64,000 nucleotides of DNA from Neobacillus sp. FSL H8-0543 (GTDB lineage Bacteria > Bacillota > Bacilli > Bacillales > Cytobacillaceae): contig NZ_CP151943.1 of NCBI RefSeq assembly GCF_038592905.1, positions 282,001 through 346,000 of the forward strand, in the 5' to 3' direction. Position 1 is the stretch's first letter; every line of letters starts with the position of its first letter. The position numbers and the translations under genes are program-made. The notes below the pieces were generated by a model. That model searched no databases. It was given only the letters and a program-made list of their open reading frames with translations, and was not told the origin of the DNA. Shown piece by piece: positions 25,846-33,132 of the stretch.

Positions 25846-25918
25846 AAATAAATAAATCAGATTTTGAGTTATTTCACCATTTTAAAAAGCTTAAGTTATT
25901 TTGCTTCACAAGAAACCC

Positions 25919-25994
25919 TGGTGGAGCCTAGCGGGATCGAACCGCTGACCTCCTGCGTGCAAGGCAGGCGCTCTCCCAGCTGAGCTAAGGCCCC
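25919..25994 (-). tRNA. tRNA-Ala(TGC)
   Basis: Acceptor GGGGCCT, anticodon loop CTTGCAC, discriminator A and encoded CCA. Confidence 0.95.
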
Positions 25995-26009
25995 ATAATA
26001 TAAGTAGAA

Positions 26010-26086
26010 TGGTCGGGAAGACAGGATTCGAACCTGCGACCCCTTGGTCCCAAACCAAGTGCTCTACCAAGCTGAGCTACTTCCCG
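26010..26086 (-). tRNA. tRNA-Pro(TGG)
   Basis: Acceptor CGGGAAG, anticodon loop TTTGGGA, encoded CCA. Confidence 0.95.
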
Positions 26087-26125
26087 AAATAATCTCGAAA
26101 ATGCAACCATATCTGAAAACAGAAA

Positions 26126-26214
26126 TGGTGCCGAGGACCGGAATCGAACCGGTACGGTAGTCACCTACCGCAGGATTTTAAGTCCTGTGCGTCTGCCAGT
26201 TCCGCCACCCCGGC
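26126..26214 (-). tRNA. tRNA-Leu(TAA)
   Basis: Acceptor GCCGGGG, long variable arm, anticodon loop CTTAAAA, encoded CCA. Confidence 0.95.
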
Positions 26215-26222
26215 ATTGTGAT

Positions 26223-26297
26223 TGGAGCGGAAGACGGGATTCGAACCCGCGACCCCCACCTTGGCAAGGTGATGTTCTACCACTGAACTACTTCCGC
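26223..26297 (-). tRNA. tRNA-Gly(GCC)
   Basis: Acceptor GCGGAAG, anticodon loop TTGCCAA, discriminator T and encoded CCA. It is the first gene of the cluster. Confidence 0.95.
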
Positions 26298-26347
26298 AAT
26301 ATTAACTATTTTACTAACTTCGCAACTTGTCAGCAGCGACAAGATTT

Positions 26348-26376
26348 ATATTACAACTTATCTCGACAAAAATCAA
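26348..26376 (-). promoter_or_regulatory. Possible promoter of the tRNA operon
   Basis: TTGATT (26371-26376) and TAATAT (26348-26353) are 17 bp apart on the minus strand, 50 bp upstream of tRNA-Gly. The -10 is imperfect. The remaining ~200 bp up to 26579 show nothing else. Confidence 0.45.
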
Positions 26377-26579
26377 CCACTAAAATGAAGGTTTTTTATG
26401 GAATTGAAAATATTCTTCTAAAATAGCAAAAAATAATATTCTTTATCCAGCCCATTCCTCACTCCATCTGAATAGATTAATGTTAGATGACAACAAAAGG
26501 AAAAAAATAAGGTTGATATCTGTTTTTATGGGAAAAAATACAAATAGTGATAGTTAAAAAATAAGGAGATGATGTTGGG

Positions 26580-26714
26580 TTGAAATATTTCCTAAGGAAA
26601 AAAGAAGAAGACGAAACTTCTAATAATCAGCCAGAAAAAAGTCAATTAGAGAACAATGGTGAGACTTTACCCGAATTTGATGTCCACGGAACCGCACTAA
26701 ACGTACTTTCCTAA
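26580..26714 (+). CDS. Small charged protein, unknown
   Basis: This 44-codon frame starts with TTG (26580-26582) and has AAGGAG upstream, although the spacing (11) is long. The product begins LKYFLRKKEEDETS and ends FDVHGTALNVLS; it is rich in Lys and Glu with no membrane segment. A good hairpin follows six bases after the stop. I do not recognise the family. The ribosome binding site and terminator support a real small gene, but homologues would be needed to be sure. Confidence 0.5.
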   Translation: MKYFLRKKEEDETSNNQPEKSQLENNGETLPEFDVHGTALNVLS

Positions 26715-26719
26715 AGAAT

Positions 26720-26750
26720 AACCCTTTGCATATTTCGCAAAGGGTTTCTT
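26720..26750 (+). terminator. Bidirectional terminator
   Basis: AACCCTTTGC pairs with GCAAAGGGTT around seven bases, with TCTT on the plus side. It lies between the small gene and the convergent methyltransferase gene. Confidence 0.8.
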
Positions 26751-27522
26751 AATACCTTTTTATTGCCTTTAAACCAATGGCTTCACCTTGAAATGAAACA
26801 ACTTTTTCATCCTCAATTACAATTTTAAATTTGTCTTTTACTTTTTGACTGGTGTCAAGGATGTATTGTGTTAATTTTTCTTTCTCACTTATGGAAAGTT
26901 TCATTCGATTACACCATGGCTCAAAATGAAAAGTTTTTTCAAAGCGATGCCATTCAAAAATTTCAAAACCGCTTCCTTCAAGCATCTGTAGCCATTCTGT
27001 TTTTTTCCAAGCTCGAAAATGGCTATAATCTCTCACTTTTTCAATTGTATTATAAAACAAATCAAATTCATCATCTTCTGGAACCACATTATCATCTAGA
27101 AGAAATTGGCCTTTGGAAGTTAGGACTCGATGGGCCTCTTCAATAAATGTTTTCACATTAGGAAAATGATGCGGTGCGATTCGGCAGGTCACAATATCAA
27201 AAGATTCATCAGAAAAAGGGAGCATTTCTGCGTCACCTTTTACAAATGTAACATTTTGATAACCATTCCCTTTAATGAAATTTTCAGCAGCATCTAGCAT
27301 CTCTTGAGTAAGGTCAACTGCAGTTACCTTCTTCACTAATGGTGCAAACGCATTCGCCGTGTGCCCGCCTCCTGTTGCCACATCAAGCAATCGTTCTTGG
27401 CCTGTAACTCCCGCCATTTCTACCAGCTTTAACAGATCCTTTCCATCTTTATGAATCGGACTGGTAACATATGAAGCTGCACTTTTACCAAACTGCTGTT
27501 GAACATCTTTTTTAATTTCCAT
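26749..27522 (-). CDS. Class I SAM-dependent methyltransferase
   Basis: This ~257-residue cytosolic enzyme resembles the UbiE/Coq5 group. The SAM motif LLDVATGGGHTANAF (about residue 45), the acidic motif VTAVDLTQEMLDAA and the post-motif DAEMLPFSDESFDIV are clear. I start at MEIKKDVQ, since GAGGTGAT lies before that ATG; a GTG three codons earlier falls inside that site. It is transcribed alone. The methyl acceptor is unknown. Confidence 0.88.
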   Translation of the reverse strand: MEIKKDVQQQFGKSAASYVTSPIHKDGKDLLKLVEMAGVTGQERLLDVATGGGHTANAFAPLVKKVTAVDLTQEMLDAAENFIKGNGYQNVTFVKGDAEMLPFSDESFDIVTCRIAPHHFPNVKTFIEEAHRVLTSKGQFLLDDNVVPEDDEFDLFYNTIEKVRDYSHFRAWKKTEWLQMLEGSGFEIFEWHRFEKTFHFEPWCNRMKLSISEKEKLTQYILDTSQKVKDKFKIVIEDEKVVSFQGEAIGLKAIKRY

Positions 27523-27618
27523 TACTATCACCTCATAATTCCACTTTACACCTTCATGATGATAAATAAAATTACAGGTTTTTTATCCTTTGTGATAAGA
27601 AAAAGTTATCAACGATGA

Positions 27619-28371
27619 TTATTTAAACTCTACTAAAACCGGACAATGATCACTACCCATAATATCACAATGAATGTCTGCATTAAGTAAACGCTCACGC
27701 AAGCTTTCCGAAACGATAAAATAGTCAATCCGCCAACCGATATTTCGCTCGCGGACTTTACTCATGTATGACCACCAGGAATAGGCTCCTTCTTTTTCAG
27801 GATAAAAATGTCGGTAGCTATCTACAAATCCCGCTTCTAGTAAGCTAGTCATCTTCCCACGTTCCTCAATCGTGAAACCTGAATTACCATGATTAGATTT
27901 TGGATTTCTTAAGTCAATTTCATTATGTGCTACATTCAAATCACCACATAACACTACAGGTTTTACCCTATCTAACTCTTTAAGATGGACACTAATTTGA
28001 TCTTCCCATTCTAACCGAAAGTCCAGCCTTGCTAAATCACGCTGAGAATTAGGAGTGTAAACATTTACTAAAAAGAATTCTTCAAACTCCAGCGTAAGGA
28101 TTCTCCCTTCACTTTCAGAATCAGCTTCCCCTAAACCATAGCGAACACTGAGTGGTTTTTCCTTCGTAAACACAGCTGTACCAGAATACCCCTTTTTCTC
28201 GGCATAATTCCAATATTGATGGTAGCCTTCTAAATCAAGATCTATTTGCCCTTCCTGTAATTTCGTTTCCTGGATACAGAAAATATCTGCATTCACTTCA
28301 TTAAAATAATCCAAAAACCCCTTTTTCACACATGCCCTTAGACCATTTACATTCCAAGATACAATCTTCAT
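27619..28371 (-). CDS. exoA: Exodeoxyribonuclease III / AP endonuclease
   Basis: This 250-residue Mg-dependent enzyme cuts DNA at abasic sites and trims 3' ends in base-excision repair. Signature motifs are intact: SWNVNGLRA at 5, IQETKLQ (catalytic Glu) at ~35, CGDLNVAHNEID (Asp/Asn) near 145 and the terminal GSDHCPV (Asp-His). The length is normal. It stands between the methyltransferase and the deacetylase and seems to be its own unit. Confidence 0.96.
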   Translation of the reverse strand: MKIVSWNVNGLRACVKKGFLDYFNEVNADIFCIQETKLQEGQIDLDLEGYHQYWNYAEKKGYSGTAVFTKEKPLSVRYGLGEADSESEGRILTLEFEEFFLVNVYTPNSQRDLARLDFRLEWEDQISVHLKELDRVKPVVLCGDLNVAHNEIDLRNPKSNHGNSGFTIEERGKMTSLLEAGFVDSYRHFYPEKEGAYSWWSYMSKVRERNIGWRIDYFIVSESLRERLLNADIHCDIMGSDHCPVLVEFK

Positions 28372-28431
28372 ATGATTTATTCCATCTCCCTTTTTAGTTA
28401 ACTCTCTATTTTATGATAGTTATATTAACAT

Positions 28432-28455
28432 AAAAAAAGGCAACCTGCAGTCGCC
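28432..28455 (-). terminator. Terminator after the deacetylase gene
   Basis: GGCGAC and GTTGCC pair around TGCAG on the minus strand and a run of seven T residues follows. Confidence 0.8.
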
Positions 28456-28460
28456 CTGAT

Positions 28461-29246
28461 TTACGGTACAAAATACTGTTCAGTTAATTTTCCGTCAAAC
28501 AGTTCAGAGACGGGAACGATTTGAATATTTCGCTTTTTAAATTCATCCATAGCCTGGAAAACTCCGATTGAGCACACCTTTCCAGTTACACCAACATGGC
28601 CGATAGCAATGCCTGAACCCTTTATTTCCGTTACTTTTGCAAGTCTAATCATTTGCTTTCTTACATGTGCGGAGGATGAAATGTCATCAAGAAATACATC
28701 TCTACTCAACAGTGGTACACCTAGTTCTTTTGCAATTTGGGGGAATTTTGTTCCCGGACTTGTACCGCTATCGACAATGAATAATTTCCTTTCCTTTGCT
28801 ACCTCCACAATCGCACGCACAATCGCTTCATTTTCAACGGCAAGAGAACCCATGTGATTATTCATTCCAACAGCATAAGGAACACTCTTTAGCGCTTCCT
28901 CTACCCTTTGTTTCACTTCTTGAGAAGAGAGGTCAACGGTAATTGGTTTTGGACCAAGCCAAGATCTTTTTCCGCGCTTCGGCTCCATCGGCAAATGAAC
29001 CATTACCTCAAAACCATTTCTATGGGCCCATTCAGCATGTTTCGTTGAGTTCTCGGTAAAAGGCATGACGGCGGCTGTAATAGGAATTTCTCCTTCTAAG
29101 AAGTCCTGTACCCCTCCATTTCCACCGCCGAAATCATCAATTATAATTGCTGCTCTTAGCTGCTTCATTTCCTTATTCTCCGCTGAAACTGGCGTCAGTA
29201 TAAAGATAAATAGTACCGGAATAAGTAGTAATACAAACCTCTTCAT
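28461..29246 (-). CDS. Divergent polysaccharide deacetylase family protein (YibQ-like)
   Basis: This 261-residue protein has a Sec signal peptide (MKRFVLLLIPVLFIFILTPV then SAE), so it is exported. The mature part has AAIIIDDFGGG (metal-binding Asp pair) and VMVHLPMEP, and NNHMGS in the middle, the hallmarks of the divergent polysaccharide deacetylase family. GGGGGATTAT precedes the ATG. The substrate is unknown; a cell-wall role is possible. Confidence 0.88.
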   Translation of the reverse strand: MKRFVLLLIPVLFIFILTPVSAENKEMKQLRAAIIIDDFGGGNGGVQDFLEGEIPITAAVMPFTENSTKHAEWAHRNGFEVMVHLPMEPKRGKRSWLGPKPITVDLSSQEVKQRVEEALKSVPYAVGMNNHMGSLAVENEAIVRAIVEVAKERKLFIVDSGTSPGTKFPQIAKELGVPLLSRDVFLDDISSSAHVRKQMIRLAKVTEIKGSGIAIGHVGVTGKVCSIGVFQAMDEFKKRNIQIVPVSELFDGKLTEQYFVP

Positions 29247-29317
29247 ATAATCCCCCTATTGCACTTTTAAGCTTAATTTACCCTCAGGAACCTGAATCAT
29301 TCTCGGAAAACTCCACA

Positions 29318-29345
29318 AAAAAAAAGAGCCAATGGCTCTTTTTCT
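29318..29345 (-). terminator. Terminator of ppiB
   Basis: AGAGCC and GGCTCT form the stem around AAT, with T runs on both strands; it lies between ppiB and the deacetylase gene. Confidence 0.82.
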
Positions 29346-29369
29346 TCATCTCAAGCAACTAATAGTTTT

Positions 29370-29807
29370 TTATTCGTCCCAAACTTCAACTTTTTCCATA
29401 ACATCGCCATTTCTCATGGCTTTTGCTGCTTCAAGACCAGAGGTAACTTTACCGAAAACGGTATGAACACCGTTTAAATGCGGCTGTGATTCGTGAACGA
29501 TGAAGAATTGGCTTCCGCCAGTATCTTTACCTGCATGCGCCATTGATAATGCTCCTGGTACATGAGTATGCGGATTTCCTTGTGTTTCACATTTAATTGT
29601 GTAACCAGGACCACCAGTCCCGCGACCTTCAGGGCATCCGCCTTGGCTTACAAATCCAGGAATAACTCGGTGAAAGTTTAACCCATTATAAAAACCGTCT
29701 TTAATTAGCTTTTCAAAGTTTGCAACCGTTCCAGGTGCTTCATTTGGATATAATTCAAATTCGATTTTTTCTCCATTTTGCATAAGTATGCTTCCTTTTT
29801 TCGCCAC
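29370..29807 (-). CDS. ppiB: Cyclophilin-type peptidyl-prolyl isomerase
   Basis: This ~145-residue cytosolic prolyl isomerase catalyses proline cis-trans isomerisation during folding. The catalytic [13 protein letters not shown] and the pocket motifs [16 protein letters not shown] and HTVFGKV are intact. I place the start at the GTG giving (V)AKKGSIL, nine bases after AAGGAG; an ATG three codons upstream abuts that site. The length and sequence are close to B. subtilis PpiB. Confidence 0.95.
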   Translation of the reverse strand: MAKKGSILMQNGEKIEFELYPNEAPGTVANFEKLIKDGFYNGLNFHRVIPGFVSQGGCPEGRGTGGPGYTIKCETQGNPHTHVPGALSMAHAGKDTGGSQFFIVHESQPHLNGVHTVFGKVTSGLEAAKAMRNGDVMEKVEVWDE

Positions 29808-29932
29808 TACAAACATCTCCTTTTATGTAAAAAATTCATTTTCATCATACACTTTTCAACGAAGAAAAGAAAGTTTCACGATTTATTTTCAGGCATCTTA
29901 TCATATTTCCACCTTGTTTGTGGTAATATAAA

Positions 29933-30018
29933 GATGCCCCTTCCGAACATTCGCTTGTTGCGGGACACTTAACCACTGTACGGACGGAAGGGGCAGCTGG
30001 TGTCACACTTGTGGCATC
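29933..30018. other. Long inverted repeat / possible structured RNA upstream of ppiB
   Basis: GCCCCTTCCG (29936-29945) pairs with CGGAAGGGGC (29985-29994), and an outer GATGCC (29933-29938) can alternatively pair with GGCATC (30013-30018). A TATAAA lies just to the left, and the terminator hairpin split by the IS element lies just to the right. This would suit a small plus-strand RNA, but it may equally be an intergenic repeat. Confidence 0.35.
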
Positions 30019-30038
30019 ACAAAAAGCCAGGGCATATG
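30019..30038. terminator. Left half of a terminator split by the IS element
   Basis: AAAAAGCCAGG followed by GCATATG. It matches the right half CCTGGCTTTTT (31518-31528) across the insertion; without the IS the two would form an 11-bp stem with A/T tails on both sides. Confidence 0.75.
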
Positions 30039-30069
30039 TGATGTGACCCCCAAAAGTTAGAGTTTTATA

Positions 30070-31029
30070 TTAAGCAGCTAATTGGCTGGTATGGAAACGG
30101 TATTGAACCGGACTCATGCCTGCCAATTTTTGCTTTATACGCTTGTTATTATAATAAGCGATATATTCTTCAATTTTCATTTTTAATTCCTCAAATGGGC
30201 ACAGCGCTTCCCCGTAATACATTTCTTGTTTCATTAATCCAAAAAAGTTCTCCATTGGTGAATTATCTAAACAGTTCCCTTTTCGAGACATACTCTGGAA
30301 CACCTTATTTTCCTTAAGCTTATTTACCCATGTATTATGTTGATAATGCCACCCTTGATCAGAATGTATAGTGGTTCTATATTTTGAATCCTTTACAATT
30401 TCTAATGCTTCCTCGAGTGGTTTGATCGCTAATTCTAAGGTTGGACGCATACTCGTCCCATAAGAAAGAATTTCACCATTGAACATATCCATAATTGGGC
30501 TTAGATACAGTTTTACACCGTCAGAACACTTGAATTCTGTAATATCTGTGGTTAATTTTTGATGACACACATTTGTGTTAAAACGGCGGTTGATAAGATT
30601 TTCGGCAACTTTTCCAGTCGTTCCTTTGTAAGAACTATACTTGCGCGATTTTCTCCTGAATTTATCCCCTTTGAGTCCGAGTTTATTCATAATGCGTTGA
30701 ACCTTCTTATGATTCACTTTTTGCCCACGGTTTCTCAATTCCAGAAGGATGCGACGGTAACCATAATTGCCTTTATGTTCCTCAAAAATGGATTGAATCA
30801 CTTCTTCAAGTCCCTGATTCGGATTTTCCTTCTTCATCATTTTTATATGATAATGGTAGGTAGCTTCAGGAATACCCACCTTGAGTAAAACATCTTTTAA
30901 TTTGAAGTTTTCTTTGAGTTCGAATGATAACGCTGCTTGTGCTTTTCGAGATAGCCTTCCGGATCCATCTGAAAAGCTCGCAACTTTTTTAAGTATTCTA
31001 CCTCTAAACGCAGAAGTTCGTTTTCTCAC
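30070..31029 (-). CDS. IS3-family transposase OrfB (DDE catalytic part)
   Basis: This 319-codon frame encodes the rve-type integrase core with the DDE triad: TTDITEF, HSDQG and the Glu in ENFFGLMKQE. The N-terminal HTH_21 region GNYGYRRILLELRNRG is present. Its first codon here is a GTG overlapping the premature TGA of orfA; in intact elements OrfB is made by -1 frameshifting from orfA at A AAA AAG. The conserved part seems undamaged, but a fused OrfAB can no longer be made. Confidence 0.88.
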   Translation of the reverse strand: MRKRTSAFRGRILKKVASFSDGSGRLSRKAQAALSFELKENFKLKDVLLKVGIPEATYHYHIKMMKKENPNQGLEEVIQSIFEEHKGNYGYRRILLELRNRGQKVNHKKVQRIMNKLGLKGDKFRRKSRKYSSYKGTTGKVAENLINRRFNTNVCHQKLTTDITEFKCSDGVKLYLSPIMDMFNGEILSYGTSMRPTLELAIKPLEEALEIVKDSKYRTTIHSDQGWHYQHNTWVNKLKENKVFQSMSRKGNCLDNSPMENFFGLMKQEMYYGEALCPFEELKMKIEEYIAYYNNKRIKQKLAGMSPVQYRFHTSQLAA

Positions 31030-31460
31030 TCCAACTTTTGTTCATACGTCATTTCTTTCTCTTCGGATTGTTTATTTTTACTGTTCTTATCTTTATCAGA
31101 CATGGCTGTCATCCCTTTCGATCTATCCAGGGCTTCAGCACCACCCTCAAGGAAAGCCTTCTTCCAAGAGGCTACCATAGGAGTGTTTGTTAGCCCAAAT
31201 TGAAGGGCTGTATCAGTTTCTGAAGATCCTGTTCTTTTCATAAAGCTTAATACATCTAGCTTAAATTGAACAGAATATCTTTCCTTATGTTTCTTCCTCT
31301 TTAAACCTTCCACACCGTATTTCTCGTGTACTTTTACCCATCTCCTAATTTGTGAAAAGTCCTTCATGTCGTATTTTTTAGCTAAACGTTCATATCCTAA
31401 TTTTCCTTCTTGATATTCTTTGACGACTATTAACTTAAATTCCTGACTATATTTAGCCAT
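30897..31460 (-). pseudogene. IS3-family OrfA interrupted by an in-frame TGA
   Basis: The start MAKYSQEFKL begins a typical OrfA with a helix-turn-helix (YERLAKKYDMKDFSQIRRWV). After YEQKLE comes TGA at 31026-31028, then the same frame continues ENELLRLEVEYLKKLRAFQM to a TAA at 30897-30899, which is the expected C-terminus of the family (the coiled-coil leucine zipper). One base change (for example TGG to TGA) explains it. The slip site for making OrfAB lies downstream of the stop. Confidence 0.85.
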
Positions 31461-31516
31461 AAAAATACACCCCAAAAGTATAGATTTTACTCTAACTTTT
31501 GGGGTGCAGTACAATG

Positions 31517-31529
31517 TCCTGGCTTTTTG
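31517..31529. terminator. Right half of the terminator split by the IS element
   Basis: TCCTGGCTTTTTG complements the left half at 30019-30029. Before insertion it probably terminated the operon of the CBO0543-like gene from the right and whatever was transcribed from the left. Confidence 0.7.
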
Positions 31530-31537
31530 TTATTCGG

Positions 31538-31984
31538 TTACCTTTTACTTGTCCATTGATAAAATTTATAAATCAGCGTTAGGAATAGGACATAGCCAAA
31601 AAAGGTATAAATATGCTTCCAATTACTTGAATGGATAAAAAAACCAAATAGTTCAAAAAAACGTTCAAAAATTGGCATCACAAGACTTAAAAAAAGTATT
31701 AAACCGAACCTTCCCCATTTATTTATCTGATTCATTAAGAGAAGATAGAAGAATACGATTATCGGGAGCCCTATCAGGGTAAAAGCGATATTAATTGAAA
31801 ATACCTCAGGAAACGGACGAATAGGAAACATGTACATCTTTTTCCCTACTAAATAGAGGTCGAGGTATGTCCCTAGCAAACTCGCCAAAATAACTGCGGG
31901 TCCATAGGCTTTAATCCAATATAGAAATGACTTTTTTTGCAAGGGCGGCAAGTTCCAATCTTTCAAGTGTTTTGCAGTATTCAT
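31538..31984 (-). CDS. Small polytopic membrane protein (CBO0543-like)
   Basis: This ~148-residue protein has four predicted membrane helices (for example AVILASLLGTYLDLYLVG and FTLIGLPIIVFFYLLLM) and resembles the CBO0543 family of unknown function. I prefer the start MNTAKHLKDW over an ATG 21 codons earlier, though both lie inside the upstream gene. It overlaps the 3' end of the DUF2515 gene by about 70 bp, so translation is coupled. Function unknown. Confidence 0.65.
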   Translation of the reverse strand: MNTAKHLKDWNLPPLQKKSFLYWIKAYGPAVILASLLGTYLDLYLVGKKMYMFPIRPFPEVFSINIAFTLIGLPIIVFFYLLLMNQINKWGRFGLILFLSLVMPIFERFFELFGFFIHSSNWKHIYTFFGYVLFLTLIYKFYQWTSKR

Positions 31985-33047
31985 TCTCAATCTCCCCGTC
32001 AATATTTTCATTAAGTTCTGTGAGATAGCTAATAATTTTCCACTCATTAAACCAATCCCCCTGTTCAGCTTCTGGCTGATTCACCTCTTTCCAGGCAGAC
32101 GAAAGATCAGGACTATATATTCTACTTGCTCCACGTCTCAGCTTGCATGAATGTAGGCGAAGCTGGTAAGCAAAACCAGGAATTCCTTCGTTAATATTGT
32201 TAAATATCTGTGGCCAGTAATCTTTTCTAGATCCCGTATGAGGATGATTTCCTGCCCACTCTAAGGTACGCTTTACTAATTCCTTATTTTGAAAAAGAAT
32301 CGCATAAAGTCTTTTACCAAGGAGGATGCGCTCATTCAGTGACCCGAATTGATGCAATGTTTGTCCTGCTAACTTCACTTTTCGATTTTTCACATAGGGA
32401 AATAGAATATGATTAAAAGAAAATATATCCTGCAGTTTAAACTCCAGGGTGTTAAACACCTCCTTTTGAAAAACAGAATTTTGAATCACTCTTTTTTCCA
32501 AATAACTTTGTTCATTAATGATTAGTGCCATTGTAAGGATGTACGTATCAGGCTCTTTCCAATAGTGCTCCCAGATTGTTTCCATGAATACTGATATATT
32601 TAGATAAGGCAATAAATAAAATAGGGGTTTTTTTCTCTTGATACTTTCCTCGTAAATGATGAATTGGGGATACGCATCCTGAAAAATAAGCCAATTCCCC
32701 CGTTCCAAAAATTGAAAAAAGTCCTTTCTCTCTTTTTTCGATAAAATTCGAGTTAGAAATTCACCTTTTAAATCGGTCATATTCCAGCCGCCATTTCTTG
32801 ACACCATATGCCCTAAGAATGCCCAGTGAATTTCTGGATGGATTAGATAAAAATCAAAATAGGCCTTCGTTCTTGTGACATTGTTTTGATTTAACTCGGC
32901 TGTTTTATTTTTTACATCATTTAAAAACTTCTGATCTGCTTCCGTTAAGTTTTTTTCAGAAACCTTCCCTGTTTTTTGGGCTTTTCTCTTTAACTCATCC
33001 TTAATCCTATCAAGCGACGAATTCTCACGATTTCTCAGAAAAATAAT
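31911..33047 (-). CDS. yppC: DUF2515 (YppC-like) protein, start codon unclear
   Basis: The frame encodes ~378 residues of a DUF2515 family protein, conserved in bacilli and of unknown function. An internal ATG at 32805-32807 (MVSRNGGWNM) would leave a truncated product, while the frame stays open upstream with family-like sequence (SSLDRIKDELKRKAQ, HPEIHWAFLGHMV). No ATG, GTG or TTG is available there. An ATT at 33045-33047 lies eight bases after GGGAGGT. One extra T in the T5 run at 33039-33043 would instead join a GTG at 33050-33052. It lies divergent to squalene-hopene cyclase. Confidence 0.75.
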   Translation of the reverse strand: MIFLRNRENSSLDRIKDELKRKAQKTGKVSEKNLTEADQKFLNDVKNKTAELNQNNVTRTKAYFDFYLIHPEIHWAFLGHMVSRNGGWNMTDLKGEFLTRILSKKERKDFFQFLERGNWLIFQDAYPQFIIYEESIKRKKPLFYLLPYLNISVFMETIWEHYWKEPDTYILTMALIINEQSYLEKRVIQNSVFQKEVFNTLEFKLQDIFSFNHILFPYVKNRKVKLAGQTLHQFGSLNERILLGKRLYAILFQNKELVKRTLEWAGNHPHTGSRKDYWPQIFNNINEGIPGFAYQLRLHSCKLRRGASRIYSPDLSSAWKEVNQPEAEQGDWFNEWKIISYLTELNENIDGEIENEYCKTLERLELAALAKKVISILD

Positions 33048-33132
33048 GGCACAGGACCTCCCTTATGAATTCTCTTTCCATCAATGGAATATGTATAGAT
33101 GAGAACAGTAACGGGGAGAGGAAGGATTAGTG

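Larger units (their letters stand above)
30039..31513 (-). mobile_element. IS3-family insertion sequence (IS150-like), decayed
   Basis: The element is about 1475 bp. Its right end reads TGTACTGCACCCCAAAAGTT (minus strand from 31513) and the left end TGATGTGACCCCCAAAAGTT (from 30039), typical IS150-group ends. ATG is duplicated on both sides (30036-30038 and 31514-31516). Inside lie orfA and orfB on the minus strand with an A AAA AAG slip site at 30984-30990. orfA has a premature TGA. The insertion hit the loop of a terminator hairpin. Confidence 0.9.

Noticed and set aside
30070..31514. orfA starting at the ATG-like codon at the very end of the IS
   Set aside because: That start lies in the terminal repeat; MAKYSQEF at 31460 is the family start.
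32805..32807. ATG as the natural start of the DUF2515 gene
   Set aside because: Family-like sequence continues upstream in the same frame for about 80 codons, and the ATG has no ribosome binding site.
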